From contig JAKSYS010000013.1 of NCBI GenBank assembly GCA_022925895.1, positions 124,001 to 188,000 of the forward strand: a stretch of 64,000 nt of DNA, in the 5' to 3' direction. Origin of the DNA: Fragilaria crotonensis (taxonomy: Eukaryota; Bacillariophyta; Fragilariophyceae; Fragilariales; Fragilariaceae). A model generated the notes under the pieces. It did no database searches. It was not told the origin of the DNA and saw nothing but the letters and a program-made list of their open reading frames with translations. Below are positions 35,032-45,627 of this stretch, piece after piece; position 1 is the first letter of the stretch; each line of letters begins with the position of its first letter. The position numbers and the translations under genes were made by a program.

Positions 35032-35780
35032 CTACGCAACTTTTTTGTCATCACCCTGTCGTTCTACGGTGGCATCAATCATGTTGAAATAACCAGCCGG
35101 AATTTCGTCTCCATCATCATTTACCTTGGCATACACCAGCCCTCCGATCGCGACCGATTCCCCCACCATGGACATGTCTCCTTCAAATCTCCGCACCAGA
35201 TCATAGGTGAATTCGCCCATTTCTCTCCCCTCGCTTCCCGTCACAAAGGTGCGCGTAATCGTCATCTTGTAATCGTTCGTGTTGGGAGTCACATCCCACG
35301 TTCCAACGGCGGCGGTCCAGATTGGTCCGTCCGTTTCTCCAAACTCAATGGTACGGTCGGCTTTCAAGAACAATTCCGTCGTACACGTATCCTTATCTTC
35401 CAATTCTTCCAGCTGATAGTACTTGTTGGCACATCGAATACCAAACAAACGCGATTTGCTGTTCGGAATCGCACCAACGGTCCGAATCTTTGTTTAGTAA
35501 TAATAAATAAATTCAAGAGCAGCAATGGTGTGAAGGAAAGTGGTGTTAAAGTGGTGAGAGACGAGTTATGTATATGTGTGATGCAACATGTGATTCTGCC
35601 CATTTTGATGACAGACTAGTCCTGCAGGAACAGGAGCAGAAGCAACAAGAGGGAGGACCTAGATGAATCACTCATACTCACTGTCAGTAATCTCACTGGA
35701 GTATTGGTTACTCCAAATCCCAAGACAGACGAACCCAATAGTGCGATGGGTAGCACCATTCGAGCAAGAAATGCAATCAT
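35032..35780 (-). CDS. Small secreted or plastid beta-rich protein, lipocalin-like
   Basis: Two exons: 35682-35780 encodes MIAFLARMVLPIALLGSSVL and continues to RLLT; 35032-35487 begins IRTVGAIPNSK. The intron is 35488-35681 (GTGAGT...AAACAAAG), phase 0. 184 residues. The first 23 look like a signal peptide with G|FG or G|VT as possible cleavage contexts. The mature part is rich in beta strands (TELFLKADRTIEFGETDGP; AVGTWDVTP; YKMTITRTF; EFTYDLVRRFEGD; GYFNMID) with a GTW element, as in lipocalin-type barrels. Similar short secreted proteins are common in diatoms, but I know no function. Confidence 0.75.
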
Positions 35781-37115
35781 GGTGAGAACTATGAATTGAT
35801 CGAGAACACTGCGGTACAATAGCGAGTTCGTGTTTTGTGATACGCAAGTAGTTCAGCAGTATAATAGTGTCTCTGTAACGAATTGTATAAAAGCTCGGTT
35901 GAGATGATCTCGTGTCCTGTCGATGAAAATCTTCGCATGTGTCAGCGGCGCATCCGAGGTTCGCATATCGAGGGAATCAACACTGTGTATCTTTCTTGTT
36001 CGGCATGTTCAATCCTGACGTCAGCACATGGACACCATAATTAAGTTTTTTACATCAGTAGATTCGCCCCAAAAACGAGGCGATGCATGACACTTAACAA
36101 CGATAGCACGGACTACCTGTAGTATTTTTACCTCACCTAATCTAGAGTCTTAGCTCACGACAAGGGAGCTGGGACTGGGAAGTGGGGAGATGGGCGAGAT
36201 ACCATACCATGGAGCAGCGGCGGACTCTACTGACATGATACGAATTTTCAGACTTCAGCATCATCAAAGGTTGAAGTACTATATCATAGACTAACGGTAT
36301 AATACTTGAGAGACCTTGTCAATTGTCTGTCATCGTACCAGGTAGTAGTGACACTTCTTGCTTTGCATGGTAGCATCCGGTCGTGGCAAGCAGGCTCACC
36401 TACATGCAACCCATTAATAGTAGTACGCTCTCTCTACCGGTAGTTGAGGAGCTAATTGCGAATAAAGGGATTATATAAAATCTTACATGGGTGTCTCCAT
36501 TCTTCACACCTTCCCATGATTCACATTGTGCCCGAAGGAGCACGCATGAAGTCGTGTAGTCGTGCAGATGCCATACATTCTCGCCACTTTGAGCCCAGAA
36601 TGCCAATCCAATCCAACTCCCACTATGACAATTACTATTACTATACATTACAGTTACACGCAAGTCGACTCGTGCCCGGTCCCAACCCCCATGGACCAGC
36701 ATTTCCAACGGTTTGTCTTGGCTGGCTGCCGACTGAAAAAAATTCTTGTCGCGCCAGCATGATGTTGTGCTGCTTCCCATCCCGGCCATGCCGGTGTCAT
36801 TTCCAGGTGCTCCAGGCTTGTGAAGGCGCCCTTTTTCTTCTTCTTCTTGTTTCGGCGACAGACATTTTGTTTGGGTGTTTGCAGTGCAGTAGTATTTGTA
36901 GATAGTACATCCATTACACTGCTCTCAAGTCCCAACTTCGTCATGTCAATCAGTTTTCGTAACCATGAATTCATGCTTGCTTCTCTGCAACCAGTAAACC
37001 CACTTGGTACGTCAAACCAAATGTAACTTGTAGTAGAAACCTGAGAGTTTTCATTTGATTCCGTTGCATCGTTACTCTGTATACTACACGTAGTCCGTTA
37101 TCATCAATACTGTCC
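35781..37115. other. Spacer
   Basis: No convincing gene. A minus-strand frame at 36400-36789 is open for 129 codons but has no recognisable features. Confidence 0.5.
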
Positions 37116-38906
37116 TTACTTTGGAACGCGAACTCTCGGAAAGCGAACTGAAACATTGCCAGTAGACGTGGCGATACATTCAAATTGTTCATCTGGAATT
37201 CGATTCGCCCGGTCATGCGATAGAACGTCAAGCTCGCTAGGATCAAAAAAGAGATTTCGGACTTCGTTCGCCTTGGTCACCGGTCGTACTCGAACCGCTG
37301 TCACGATGGGATCGGCAAATTGGACGCGTTTGTTATTACTGTTGTTGGTATTGCGCTCCATCAACACGGAGTGACTTTTGTTGATGTCATTCGGAAACAA
37401 GAACAAACCGTGGGTCTCTGTTGTTTTGTTGCTCGGTGGTGTTCGCCTCGTTGTTGCCGTTCCACGAAGCGAGGATACTGCTGTTGGTGCAGGTCGTCTG
37501 TTGTGCGACGATGACCCTGTTGTTGTCTGATCCATCCGACTCGTCTTTTCTAGTCTCCAAGGTGGCAGCATATCCCGTTCTTCTTGTCGTTTCTTCCATT
37601 GCTGCTGCTGCGGCGGTGTAACAACTGCGGCAGGTTTCGTACAGGTACTGCCACTGGGAAGACACGGTGCTTGCAGAGTTTTCATCATCATCATCAACTG
37701 TTCATTTCCACCTCCCAAACAAAAACCATCTGCTGCTGCTGTTGTCGCTGTTGCTGCCGTTGCTCCCAACTTTGTTGTAAATTGTTTTGATAGTTGTTGG
37801 ATTTCTTTTGTCGTTGTAGCAATATCCTGTATAATAGTCGGAAATGGTTGAATGATTTCAAAGTAGCATCCTTGACGATTCTCTGGGTCGATTGCCCGTG
37901 TCCTTGTCCTTGGCGTCCTCGATGATGTCGTCGTGGAAGTGGCAACAGGAGCTGTAGTTCCATCCTGCCGATCATGAAACGATACACTATGATTGTTCAT
38001 ATCACGATAGATATCCCGTGTCGGTCTCATGATGTGGCATTGTAGATCATCATCCATGGTCACCACCGATATTTCATCATCGACGAATCTGTCCAACAAC
38101 GAAATCATTCGTACCGGAACGACAATACTCGTGCTGCTATTCTTGTGAGCACGATGATGTTGTGCTTGTTCTGCTAGTTGTGCCATATGATCAACATGGA
38201 ATGCCACTTTTCGTTCACGTTCTGGAGTAATACGACGTGCCTGAACGACCTTTTGTTGTTCTGGCTCGCAGTGATTGCCCTGTTCTGCTAGTGGTGGAGT
38301 TGTTGATTGAATCGTCGGCGTCGTCGTCGTCGTTGTGACTTCATTTGGTGATATTGGAGTAATGAGCAGCTTCTCGACTTGATGCTCGTGTGGTTGCAGT
38401 GTTGTACTTCTTGTAGGTTTCCTTCTTGACGTGGTTGCCTCTGTTTCCTCTGTTGCTGGTTCACATTGAAAACGCCGAATGAATTGATTGAAATTCGAAG
38501 CGCCACCACTGCAGTTGTGTAATGTTGTTGTTGGATGATTCTCAACATTATGATGATGATTGTTATTGTCAGTATCCGTCATGGTCGTATTGTCATTGTT
38601 ATTACTGTTGATATCATAATTCGTTTCTGCTGCTGCCGCAGTGTTGTGAGTCCGACACAACAAGAGCGATGCTCGAGCACGAAATGACTGTTTTTCCACA
38701 CACATGATGATGACGGAACCATCCATTTCGTCACTGGCAGATGTTGTTGTTGTTGTTGTTGTCGTCATGATTTCGTCGCTTTGGTGGTATTCGAGAATAG
38801 GATGGTGCATCCTCCATGACAGTGGGAGCTCCTGGTGCTTGTCGTCTGGATGATGATAATGTTCTTGTTGTGGGAAGACAATAACTCCAATCTTGTTCCA
38901 TTCCAT
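37116..38906 (-). CDS. Low-complexity protein with the PP1-docking and LFF-ELD signature
   Basis: 596 residues from the ATG at 38906, rich in Thr, Asn, His and Gln runs (TTTTTTTT, MMMMM). Near the C-terminus stands NKRVQFADPIVTAVRVRP, then EVRNLFFDPSELDVLSHDR. KRVQF fits the RVxF PP1-docking consensus, and the segment matches the block of the protein at 15907-17016 in order and spacing: basic-RVxF, P.[IV]..[VL]R..P, then LFF...ELD....DR. A second possible docking site, RKVAF, lies in the middle. A reading in another frame at 38731-39087 (MSAQINHHQNDQLAEY...) also looks protein-like, so the true N-terminus may differ across the AAC repeat near 38745. It is probably a disordered phosphatase regulator; this is inference. 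Confidence 0.65.
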   Translation of the reverse strand: MEWNKIGVIVFPQQEHYHHPDDKHQELPLSWRMHHPILEYHQSDEIMTTTTTTTTSASDEMDGSVIIMCVEKQSFRARASLLLCRTHNTAAAAETNYDINSNNNDNTTMTDTDNNNHHHNVENHPTTTLHNCSGGASNFNQFIRRFQCEPATEETEATTSRRKPTRSTTLQPHEHQVEKLLITPISPNEVTTTTTTPTIQSTTPPLAEQGNHCEPEQQKVVQARRITPERERKVAFHVDHMAQLAEQAQHHRAHKNSSTSIVVPVRMISLLDRFVDDEISVVTMDDDLQCHIMRPTRDIYRDMNNHSVSFHDRQDGTTAPVATSTTTSSRTPRTRTRAIDPENRQGCYFEIIQPFPTIIQDIATTTKEIQQLSKQFTTKLGATAATATTAAADGFCLGGGNEQLMMMMKTLQAPCLPSGSTCTKPAAVVTPPQQQQWKKRQEERDMLPPWRLEKTSRMDQTTTGSSSHNRRPAPTAVSSLRGTATTRRTPPSNKTTETHGLFLFPNDINKSHSVLMERNTNNSNNKRVQFADPIVTAVRVRPVTKANEVRNLFFDPSELDVLSHDRANRIPDEQFECIATSTGNVSVRFPRVRVPK

Positions 38907-41089
38907 CCATTATTGATTCCTTCTGGGGCAGTACTGTAGTACTACCACTACGATTGCTTTTGTCATTTCGTTGATCCGACAGGAATAAATGTGGCGATGT
39001 AATCATCAACGATTTTCTCCCTCGTCCTTGTTGTTGTTGATACTCCGCAAGCTGATCATTTTGATGATGATTGATTTGCGCCGACATGATGGGGAATGAT
39101 AATCACACTACTATTTATTGCGCCCAGACGTTCCTGCAATCACTTGCTAGAGTCTCGTTCGGACGAAAAGGAGAGTACCTTGGAGTATAAATGCAATGCT
39201 GGTGTGCTTCTATCTGGAGAGACGAGAAAGAAACTACCAAATCTCTCTCTCAACACTATAATCACTATAGTCCCACCGGTCAACACAACAGTCAACAACA
39301 GATCGTGGTATATTCTTTTATGTTGGCCTTTTTTGTGTATCGAAATTGTCTCAGGGATAGGAAGTATCATTCTTGTAATTAACTTGTTCGTACATGTATA
39401 CTAGTTTAAATTTTGAAACACCGGACCGACTTCTCATCCGTGCCATCTACACATCCAAGAATTCACACACATACACAAGTTCCAATGTCCGTATGAAATT
39501 CACAGCAACAAGTGTCAGCGAACCAATCCTAACGGTACAAGTACTACTACCAGTAGCATTGTAGAATACCATCGGACTGCGCGAACTCGATTTTAGGTAT
39601 GCTTACTTGCCATTGTAACATAAACACATAGGACTCGGCCGTCTCGATGTTACGGACTGCCTTTCTTTCAACATCATGTCATCGATCTCAAAAAATACAA
39701 TGGCGCACATATTCGTTCTCTATTTTTCTGTGCACGACTTGGACCTAAATGAGATTGTCCAACCCCAGCCATCCAGCCTCGCCGTCGGGGCTCGCTCACT
39801 CGTTTCGATGGAAGGTCATCGTACTTGCGTACTACTCCTTGGCAACCCCAGGACCTATGCAGGCGTAACGCATCTCTCATGTGTGTTGCCGGACAAATCT
39901 CCTCCAATGCAGAGCCAACCCGGGTCAAACGTGGTCGGCGTGTGTATGGTGTTTCCGTGCGGCTCGTAGAAACGTTTCTGACGACCTGTGCTGGGTTGGC
40001 ACTCTCGCAGCCAGAGACAGTTCTGTCACTGCAATACGCGCATGTCATGCAAATCACGACATGCGTCGTGCTTGTGTTTGCTCGCAAAAGTGAAGGATGG
40101 ATGAATGATTATATTAATGATGCTATTGTAGGTAGCACCAGCATTATGGTCTGGAAATTGTAGTCTTTCCTTCTGAATTCTGAATAGCAAGACTACAAGT
40201 AGTTATAGCTCGTAAAAACCACATTATAATTCACCATCAGCGTAATGTATGTACAATTTCAGGTACTACAGTACTGTATTAGGTCTCCAGTACGGAATAC
40301 TGTTGTGAGTACGTAGTAGTGGTGTAGACTGCATACTGCATACCACGCCGATAGACTACTGGTATGCGATACAACTCAATCGTATCGATATGCATTATTT
40401 TGGTGTTTGCGTGGAAAAGGGGAGCATGCGCCATCGACTTGGGGCAAGAGCGCATGGTTCCTTGGAGACATGAGGTGTGGCATCCAAGGAAAACTCTGGA
40501 AGAAATTTCGGCTGTCATTGTTCCTCTCTTGACATCATACTCCAGCCCAAACGAGATGGGCCGGCGACTTGTTTGGCGCCAATCGAAACTTGCCTCTAAG
40601 GTACTGAGTACTGATGCCGGTACCGGTACTGGAGTACTGGAGACTGTAAAACGTGACAGTGGACAGTATACGTGTCACAGCACGCACAACCCCTCCTACT
40701 ATTGCGCATTGCTATGCATACAAGAGATAACACACAAAAGCTTATAAACTGTGAGCCTACTACTAGTAACAGTTGAAGCCTCCATGAATAGAAGTAAGGA
40801 CTGCCTACGATCTATACACTCGCTTGTGCTCCAGCTCGGTCGTGACACCAATAGACGACCTGGTCTCCAAAACAATAACTCAATCTACTTTGGCAGTGAT
40901 GGAACAATGCTTGCTGATTAATATGCACACCTACTCAAAACGTCCTATCTACTAACCCAAGTTGTAACCTTGCGAGTTCTACAACATGAAAGTCCTATAA
41001 ACTGATTTATCAAAGAACAAAAATCGCTGTTTGTTTTCCAACAAAATCCGCCGCCAGCAGAGACAGTCCAGTCCATTGGGTGGTTACAA
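38907..41089. other. Long spacer
   Basis: No convincing gene apart from the possible N-terminal extension of the previous gene up to 39087. Open readings on both strands at 39674-40163 are mutually overlapping and look like chance frames. GTAC-rich around 40265-40310 and 40595-40640. Confidence 0.45.
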
Positions 41090-42145
41090 TCATCGAACCA
41101 TTTTCGTTGTTCCGTCCACGATCCATGAGAAGAACGAATTTCCTTGATTGTGAGAATCAAGTTCCGCCTTGATGGCATTCAATCGTTCTTCAATTTCCAC
41201 AAAGGTGGGTCTCGATTTGGGATTCCAGTGCCAACAATCGGTAATTAATTCCTCCAGCGATGGTGGCCACGTTCGTAAAAACGGTGGTCGGGCTTCCTTA
41301 TCCACCTTCGACATGCCTTCAAAGGCATACTTTCCACTCAAGAGTTCCCACAAGAGTATACCGAAGCTGTACACATCGACACTGGCATTGTACTTGTACC
41401 CCTTGGCAACTTCCGGCGCCATGTACGCCCAACTTCCAGTATTTCCCGAAAGTTTGTACTTGCCATTATCGTCCGGTCCCTTGAGTTCCTTGGCGAGTCC
41501 AAAGTCGTACAAGATAATTTGATTCTTGGCATCAAGTCCAATGTTGTCCACCTTGAGATCTCGATAGATAATGTTCCGACTGTGCAAATACACCATGGCC
41601 TTGACAATGGACATGGCATAGTCGAGACGTTCGGGGATTTGGTGATTCTCCGTCGTGGCCAGATCCCATTCGTCAATTTTAGAGGATAGGGGCGTATGGA
41701 TCCTGTCCATGAGGAGGTAGTATTGGGACATGTCGTCGAGCGACCCCACCCCATGCAATTTGATAATGTTTGGGTGAGAAAGATGGGTGAGAAAGTGTCC
41801 TTCACGGACAATATCAGCAGCAGCAATGAGCAAACGTTGTTTATTTTGAATCGTTTCGGTAGATAGGAACTTGCACGCCAACGTTGGTTCTCCGACAACT
41901 TCGTAGACACTGGAGAACCCACCTTCTCCCAGCTTGGCACCCAGAAGAATGACCTCGGGAGCATCGTTGATTGTCGCATCAAGTTGCATCTTTGACTTTT
42001 GACGGAGTTGACTAAGTGTCTTGGCTACCACCAAATTGACTTCACGTCGAAGGACTTCGTCCAAGGCACGATCGGTACTCTTCAAACCGAAACCATTCGT
42101 ACTCTTCACTTCCGTGTTGGGGCAAGTAGCACTGTCCGCGTTCAT
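41090..42145 (-). CDS. Protein kinase, TKL-like Ser/Thr type
   Basis: 351 residues, intact; ATG at 42145. The kinase domain spans about residues 65-330. Seen are the glycine loop GEGGFSSV, the ATP lysine in LACKFLS, the helix-C glutamate in VREGHF, a catalytic loop YRDLKVDN (Tyr in the His position), DFG in LYDFGLAKEL, an APE motif in GSWAYMAPEVA, DVYSFGILLWELL and RPTF. All residues needed for catalysis are present. GSWAYMAPE and DVYSFGILLWEL are typical of the TKL/Raf-like group. There is no signal peptide or membrane helix, so it is a soluble cytoplasmic kinase. Its substrate is unknown. It is transcribed divergently from the plastid-protein gene at 42864. Confidence 0.92.
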   Translation of the reverse strand: MNADSATCPNTEVKSTNGFGLKSTDRALDEVLRREVNLVVAKTLSQLRQKSKMQLDATINDAPEVILLGAKLGEGGFSSVYEVVGEPTLACKFLSTETIQNKQRLLIAAADIVREGHFLTHLSHPNIIKLHGVGSLDDMSQYYLLMDRIHTPLSSKIDEWDLATTENHQIPERLDYAMSIVKAMVYLHSRNIIYRDLKVDNIGLDAKNQIILYDFGLAKELKGPDDNGKYKLSGNTGSWAYMAPEVAKGYKYNASVDVYSFGILLWELLSGKYAFEGMSKVDKEARPPFLRTWPPSLEELITDCWHWNPKSRPTFVEIEERLNAIKAELDSHNQGNSFFSWIVDGTTKMVR

Positions 42146-42863
42146 TGTTTTTATATTGTTGTATTGAAGTATATGTGTAATGGATGGAGTATTGCGTTAT
42201 CAGTCTTGACTGACTGTGAAGAACTCAAAGAGAGGCACAATCTCCTCTGACACCTAACAACGATGGCGTTCTCGTTTGCAGAAAAAAACGCGGAGATGTG
42301 TTTTTGGTTCGGATGCGAGCTGGGTGTTGGTGCCAGGAATTGTGACCGGCGGCTGGCCGGCGAGATGTGGGGTGCGAAGGAGCGGTGAGCAAGAGGTGGG
42401 AGTGAGCGAGACTGTGTGATCGTGTCGATGTGACGTCAGGATGTCCCGTGTGTCCAGATGCCCTCGAACGGTGGTGCCCCTGGACCGTGAGCAAGACCTA
42501 CTGTACTTGTACCGTCGCATCGCAAAACCATGGCAACACATCTGCCCTCAACAGTATCCAGTATCCAGTTCCAGTACGTAAAGTCCGTGTCGGTAGTCCA
42601 GTACGACGACGAATCTTTTCCATCAAGATGAACCCGGAGGTTAAGGACTTCGCACTTCGTGTCAGGAACGTGTCTGGAGTGAAACATATACCAACCACTA
42701 CGTGTGGGTTCATGTTTGAAGATATCTTTTCCTCGGCGTTAGCATTGCAAATGTTCTTACAATTCCTTCACGCATTCTCATTGTTAACCACGGCTCCCAC
42801 CCTCGTGGCTTATAGACAACCAACGTATACTCAATACCTAAATTCCAAAAATCAAAACAAACC
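42146..42863. other. Divergent promoter region
   Basis: 718 bp between the kinase (minus) and the plastid-protein gene (plus). No gene recognised in it. A CAT/GAA-rich stretch lies before 42864. Confidence 0.5.
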
Positions 42864-43370
42864 ATGAAGATCTCTGCACTCGCCACACTTGCGGTTCTTG
42901 CATCGACTGGCATTACCAATGCCTTCAGTCCGCCGCGACCACCGGTTCATTACAAGAACAGCAAAGCAACGACCACGGCCCTCCAATTGGATATTTTGGG
43001 CACTGAAGTCGACGCAGCTGTTCTTGCCGCGGCAGGGTTGGCTCTTGTTGGAGGTATTGGTGTCGTTGTACTCAAGGGAAAAGTGGCGGAAACAGAAGAA
43101 AGTGAGGCACCCGCTCCAGCACCAGCTGCTGTTGTTGCTCCCGAACCAGCACCTGCACCTGTTGTTGCTGCTGCCGAACCAGAACCTGCGCCAGCTGCCG
43201 AGGTTGTTGATATTTCGATTCCGTACGATGCTCCTGCCAAGAAGGCGTACGAAGAAGCAGGAAGTCCAGGTGATTATGAAGCCTTCAAGGCCAAGTTTGA
43301 AGCGGATGCCGTTGCCGACGCTACCGCCAAGAAGAAGGCCCGTGATGCGGCTGTAGCAGCGTCGTCGTAA
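42864..43370 (+). CDS. Plastid-targeted Pro/Ala-rich membrane protein
   Basis: 168 residues. A signal peptide (MKISALATLAVLASTGITNA) is followed directly by FSPPRPP. A Phe at +1 after Ala is the diatom plastid (ASAFAP-type) cleavage context. About residues 48-71 form one membrane helix (AAVLAAAGLALVGGIGVVVL). Then comes a Pro/Ala/Glu-rich linker with APAPAPA and EPAPAP repeats, and a charged helical tail with GDYEAFKAKFEADAVADATA. It probably sits in a plastid membrane with a flexible Pro/Ala arm. I do not recognise a named family. Confidence 0.8.
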   Translation: MKISALATLAVLASTGITNAFSPPRPPVHYKNSKATTTALQLDILGTEVDAAVLAAAGLALVGGIGVVVLKGKVAETEESEAPAPAPAAVVAPEPAPAPVVAAAEPEPAPAAEVVDISIPYDAPAKKAYEEAGSPGDYEAFKAKFEADAVADATAKKKARDAAVAASS

Positions 43371-44194
43371 GCAACAACAATATATGCATATACGCAAGCC
43401 TCATATTTGTAAATCTATGTGTTGGGAGATTACGCACGACTCAAGAAGGAGAAGAATTCCATTTTGGAACGAGAGATTATCATACGTGAATATACATGCC
43501 GTTAAAGCAACAGAGAATCACACACAAAACCCGAGAAAGCGGCATGGCTATACTACTGCTAGAAGTGGTGTCAGGTTGCATGTCTATTGCAAACTCACAT
43601 TGCTCGACAGATGGGAACCAAGGCGAATCAGAGAATACGACTATGTTATCCACATCGTAGAAGATAGAATGTGTTACGTTTTAGGTCATGGATGATACTG
43701 TAGAATCGTAGAAATGAAAGCGCACAGTGTATTGTCAACGTGTTCAACTGTAGGCGGCTGGTACCTCAGTACTGGAACTACCGAGATTTCAAGGTGGACG
43801 TCTCCACCACACACCCGCGAACCTGATGGATAGAGTGGAGATTCGAAGAGCGATCTCTCTCAAATCGATGCAAGATGCAAGTGGACGAATTACGATATGT
43901 ACATGGTACAACGTTAGCACACTTTATACTGCACACTACTTTTCGACTCCACCAGTATGTTGGTACAGTAGCACAGGACTGTTTTTATTGTATTCTCCCG
44001 TAGCAGCCTCCAGTGCGTAGTAATGATACCTTACTGACGACCATATGAATACGAGAAACGAAACACCGTCCACATATCACTACAGCCATCAGCCATCGGA
44101 CTTTTCTCATTTTTGTTCTCGTGGCTTTGCTTGCTTGCCTTGCCCATGTTCTGATCCGCCCATTGCTCACAAACAAAAACGCTCACAATAGTAG
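43371..44194. other. Spacer
   Basis: No gene recognised; short chance frames only. Confidence 0.5.
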
Positions 44195-45259
44195 ATGTAT
44201 ACTGGCACCATGAAACTGCCTACTACTTGTAATGCATTTGCCTTGGTGAGATGTTTCTCCAATTTAGCATTGCTTCTGTGTATATTGGAATTGCGTTGCA
44301 TCCGAGGAAGGCCATCACATTGTGCATTCATCCATAATCATGATTCGTTGCGACAACGACAACAGCACCAACACCGACATGATCATGTGCTACTTCCGTG
44401 CGTTGTAATTCCAGTACTATCGCCCTCGGCCATTACTACAACTCCTGTTGCTACTGGTACTCGGACTGCTCCTCCTCAAAAGAGATTGACACAATTGTCA
44501 AGAGGTCGGATACTACGAATGTTCCTTTCCGACAGCGACGACGATATGAAGGAGAGCACAAGTATAACTACTAGCACTAGTAGTACTACTCTTGATAACA
44601 ATGCGAGTCGGTGGGTGGGGAACTTCAAGCCGCCCATTCAAAAGTTGTCGGACATTGGCAAGGCCAAGAAACATGCGATTCGTGTCACCGTCCAAAATGA
44701 GACCAAGGTATTGCTCAAGAAGAAGTACGAATCCATACAACATGTACTTGTCAAGGCTGTATTGTGGAAACTTTTCTACAACGACTATGAACAACTTGAT
44801 ATTGAAAAAGATATTGGTGATGCCAATTATTTACCAGACGTGGTGGCACTCGACTTGAATACGATTGATGATCATGACACTATGGTCGATGATTGCGACC
44901 GCGATAATACAGCACCCATACAAACACAGCAACAACAACTGTCACCCCTATTTTGGGGTGAAAGTGGACGAATGACATTGGAAAAGGCACGAGAGTTGTG
45001 TCAACGATACCCAACAACACACATTGTTTGGATGCGATGGGGGATTCCAATGGCCGAGTTTGCCAAACTTGCCGCACCGGCCCTGGCACCTGTGACTGCC
45101 AATCGTCCAGGACGCTTCACATTGGCAGCACTTCCCGATAAGAATGTGTGGGAATTATTTGATTACAATCCCATCAATGAGGAGTGCCGTGTCCTCGTCG
45201 CCAAGGAAGATGTTGAATGGTTCGAGATGGATGACTATGTCAAGGTAAAGTCTGCATGA
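44195..45259 (+). CDS. Secretory or plastid protein with a YaeQ-like block
   Basis: 354 residues; a second in-frame ATG at 44210 gives a better signal peptide (FSNLALLLCILELRCI...). A CAF motif after it could be a plastid cleavage site (A|F). A polar His/Gln/Thr-rich linker follows. The conserved-looking part runs from about residue 165: AIRVTVQNETKVLLKKKYES, then NYLPDVVALD, then PLFWGESGRMTLEKARELC, RYPTTHIVWMRWG and GRFTLAALPD. A PD...(variable)...WxExG...KAR order resembles the YaeQ-like branch of the PD-(D/E)XK nuclease fold, but the Lys of the motif is not evident. This assignment is tentative. The downstream flank holds a diverged tandem repeat. Confidence 0.65.
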   Translation: MYTGTMKLPTTCNAFALVRCFSNLALLLCILELRCIRGRPSHCAFIHNHDSLRQRQQHQHRHDHVLLPCVVIPVLSPSAITTTPVATGTRTAPPQKRLTQLSRGRILRMFLSDSDDDMKESTSITTSTSSTTLDNNASRWVGNFKPPIQKLSDIGKAKKHAIRVTVQNETKVLLKKKYESIQHVLVKAVLWKLFYNDYEQLDIEKDIGDANYLPDVVALDLNTIDDHDTMVDDCDRDNTAPIQTQQQQLSPLFWGESGRMTLEKARELCQRYPTTHIVWMRWGIPMAEFAKLAAPALAPVTANRPGRFTLAALPDKNVWELFDYNPINEECRVLVAKEDVEWFEMDDYVKVKSA

Positions 45260-45335
45260 CTTACTCTGGTATCTTGGGTGCAGCTTGTGTGGAGCTCAGA
45301 TGTTTCATGCTAACGCCAGACAGCTGGGTTGTCGT

Positions 45336-45579
45336 CAGGACTTTTGCAGCTACTCCTGGAAGCAGAACTAGTCGTGTCGCAATGCAGCGTCTTGCTATTA
45401 CGAAATAACGACTGGTCAAAATGGCTTACTGCGGGTGTAAAGTTCCGAGGGATTACACGCGGACGTCAGGCAGATGGATGATTGCGAGGACTTGTGTCAG
45501 CCACTCCTGAAAACAGACCCCTTCGTGTCGCATTGCATTGTCATGCCATGACAGGAAAACGATCGGTCAAAATGGCTAC
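45336..45579. repeat. Two diverged ~93-bp tandem copies, 150-bp period
   Basis: 45336-45428 and 45486-45579 align through GGACTT-TG-CAGC-ACTCCTG, CGTGTCGCA-TGCA and CGGTCAAAATGGCTA-like ends. They lie in the 3' flank between two convergent genes. Confidence 0.7.
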
Positions 45580-45627
45580 AAACTATTGTTCTACAGGCAC
45601 TAAGCTGAATTTCATACAGAATCACTT

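Noticed and set aside
34957-35619. Long plus-strand reading opposite the small secreted protein
   Set aside because: It is the antisense of a two-exon gene with good splice sites and a signal peptide; the plus reading has no protein features.
36400-36789. 129-codon minus-strand reading
   Set aside because: No domain, odd composition and overlapping plus-strand readings of similar length; likely chance.
39674-40163. Mutually overlapping readings on both strands in a GC-richer patch
   Set aside because: Several frames are open at once, which points to base composition, and none has recognisable protein character.
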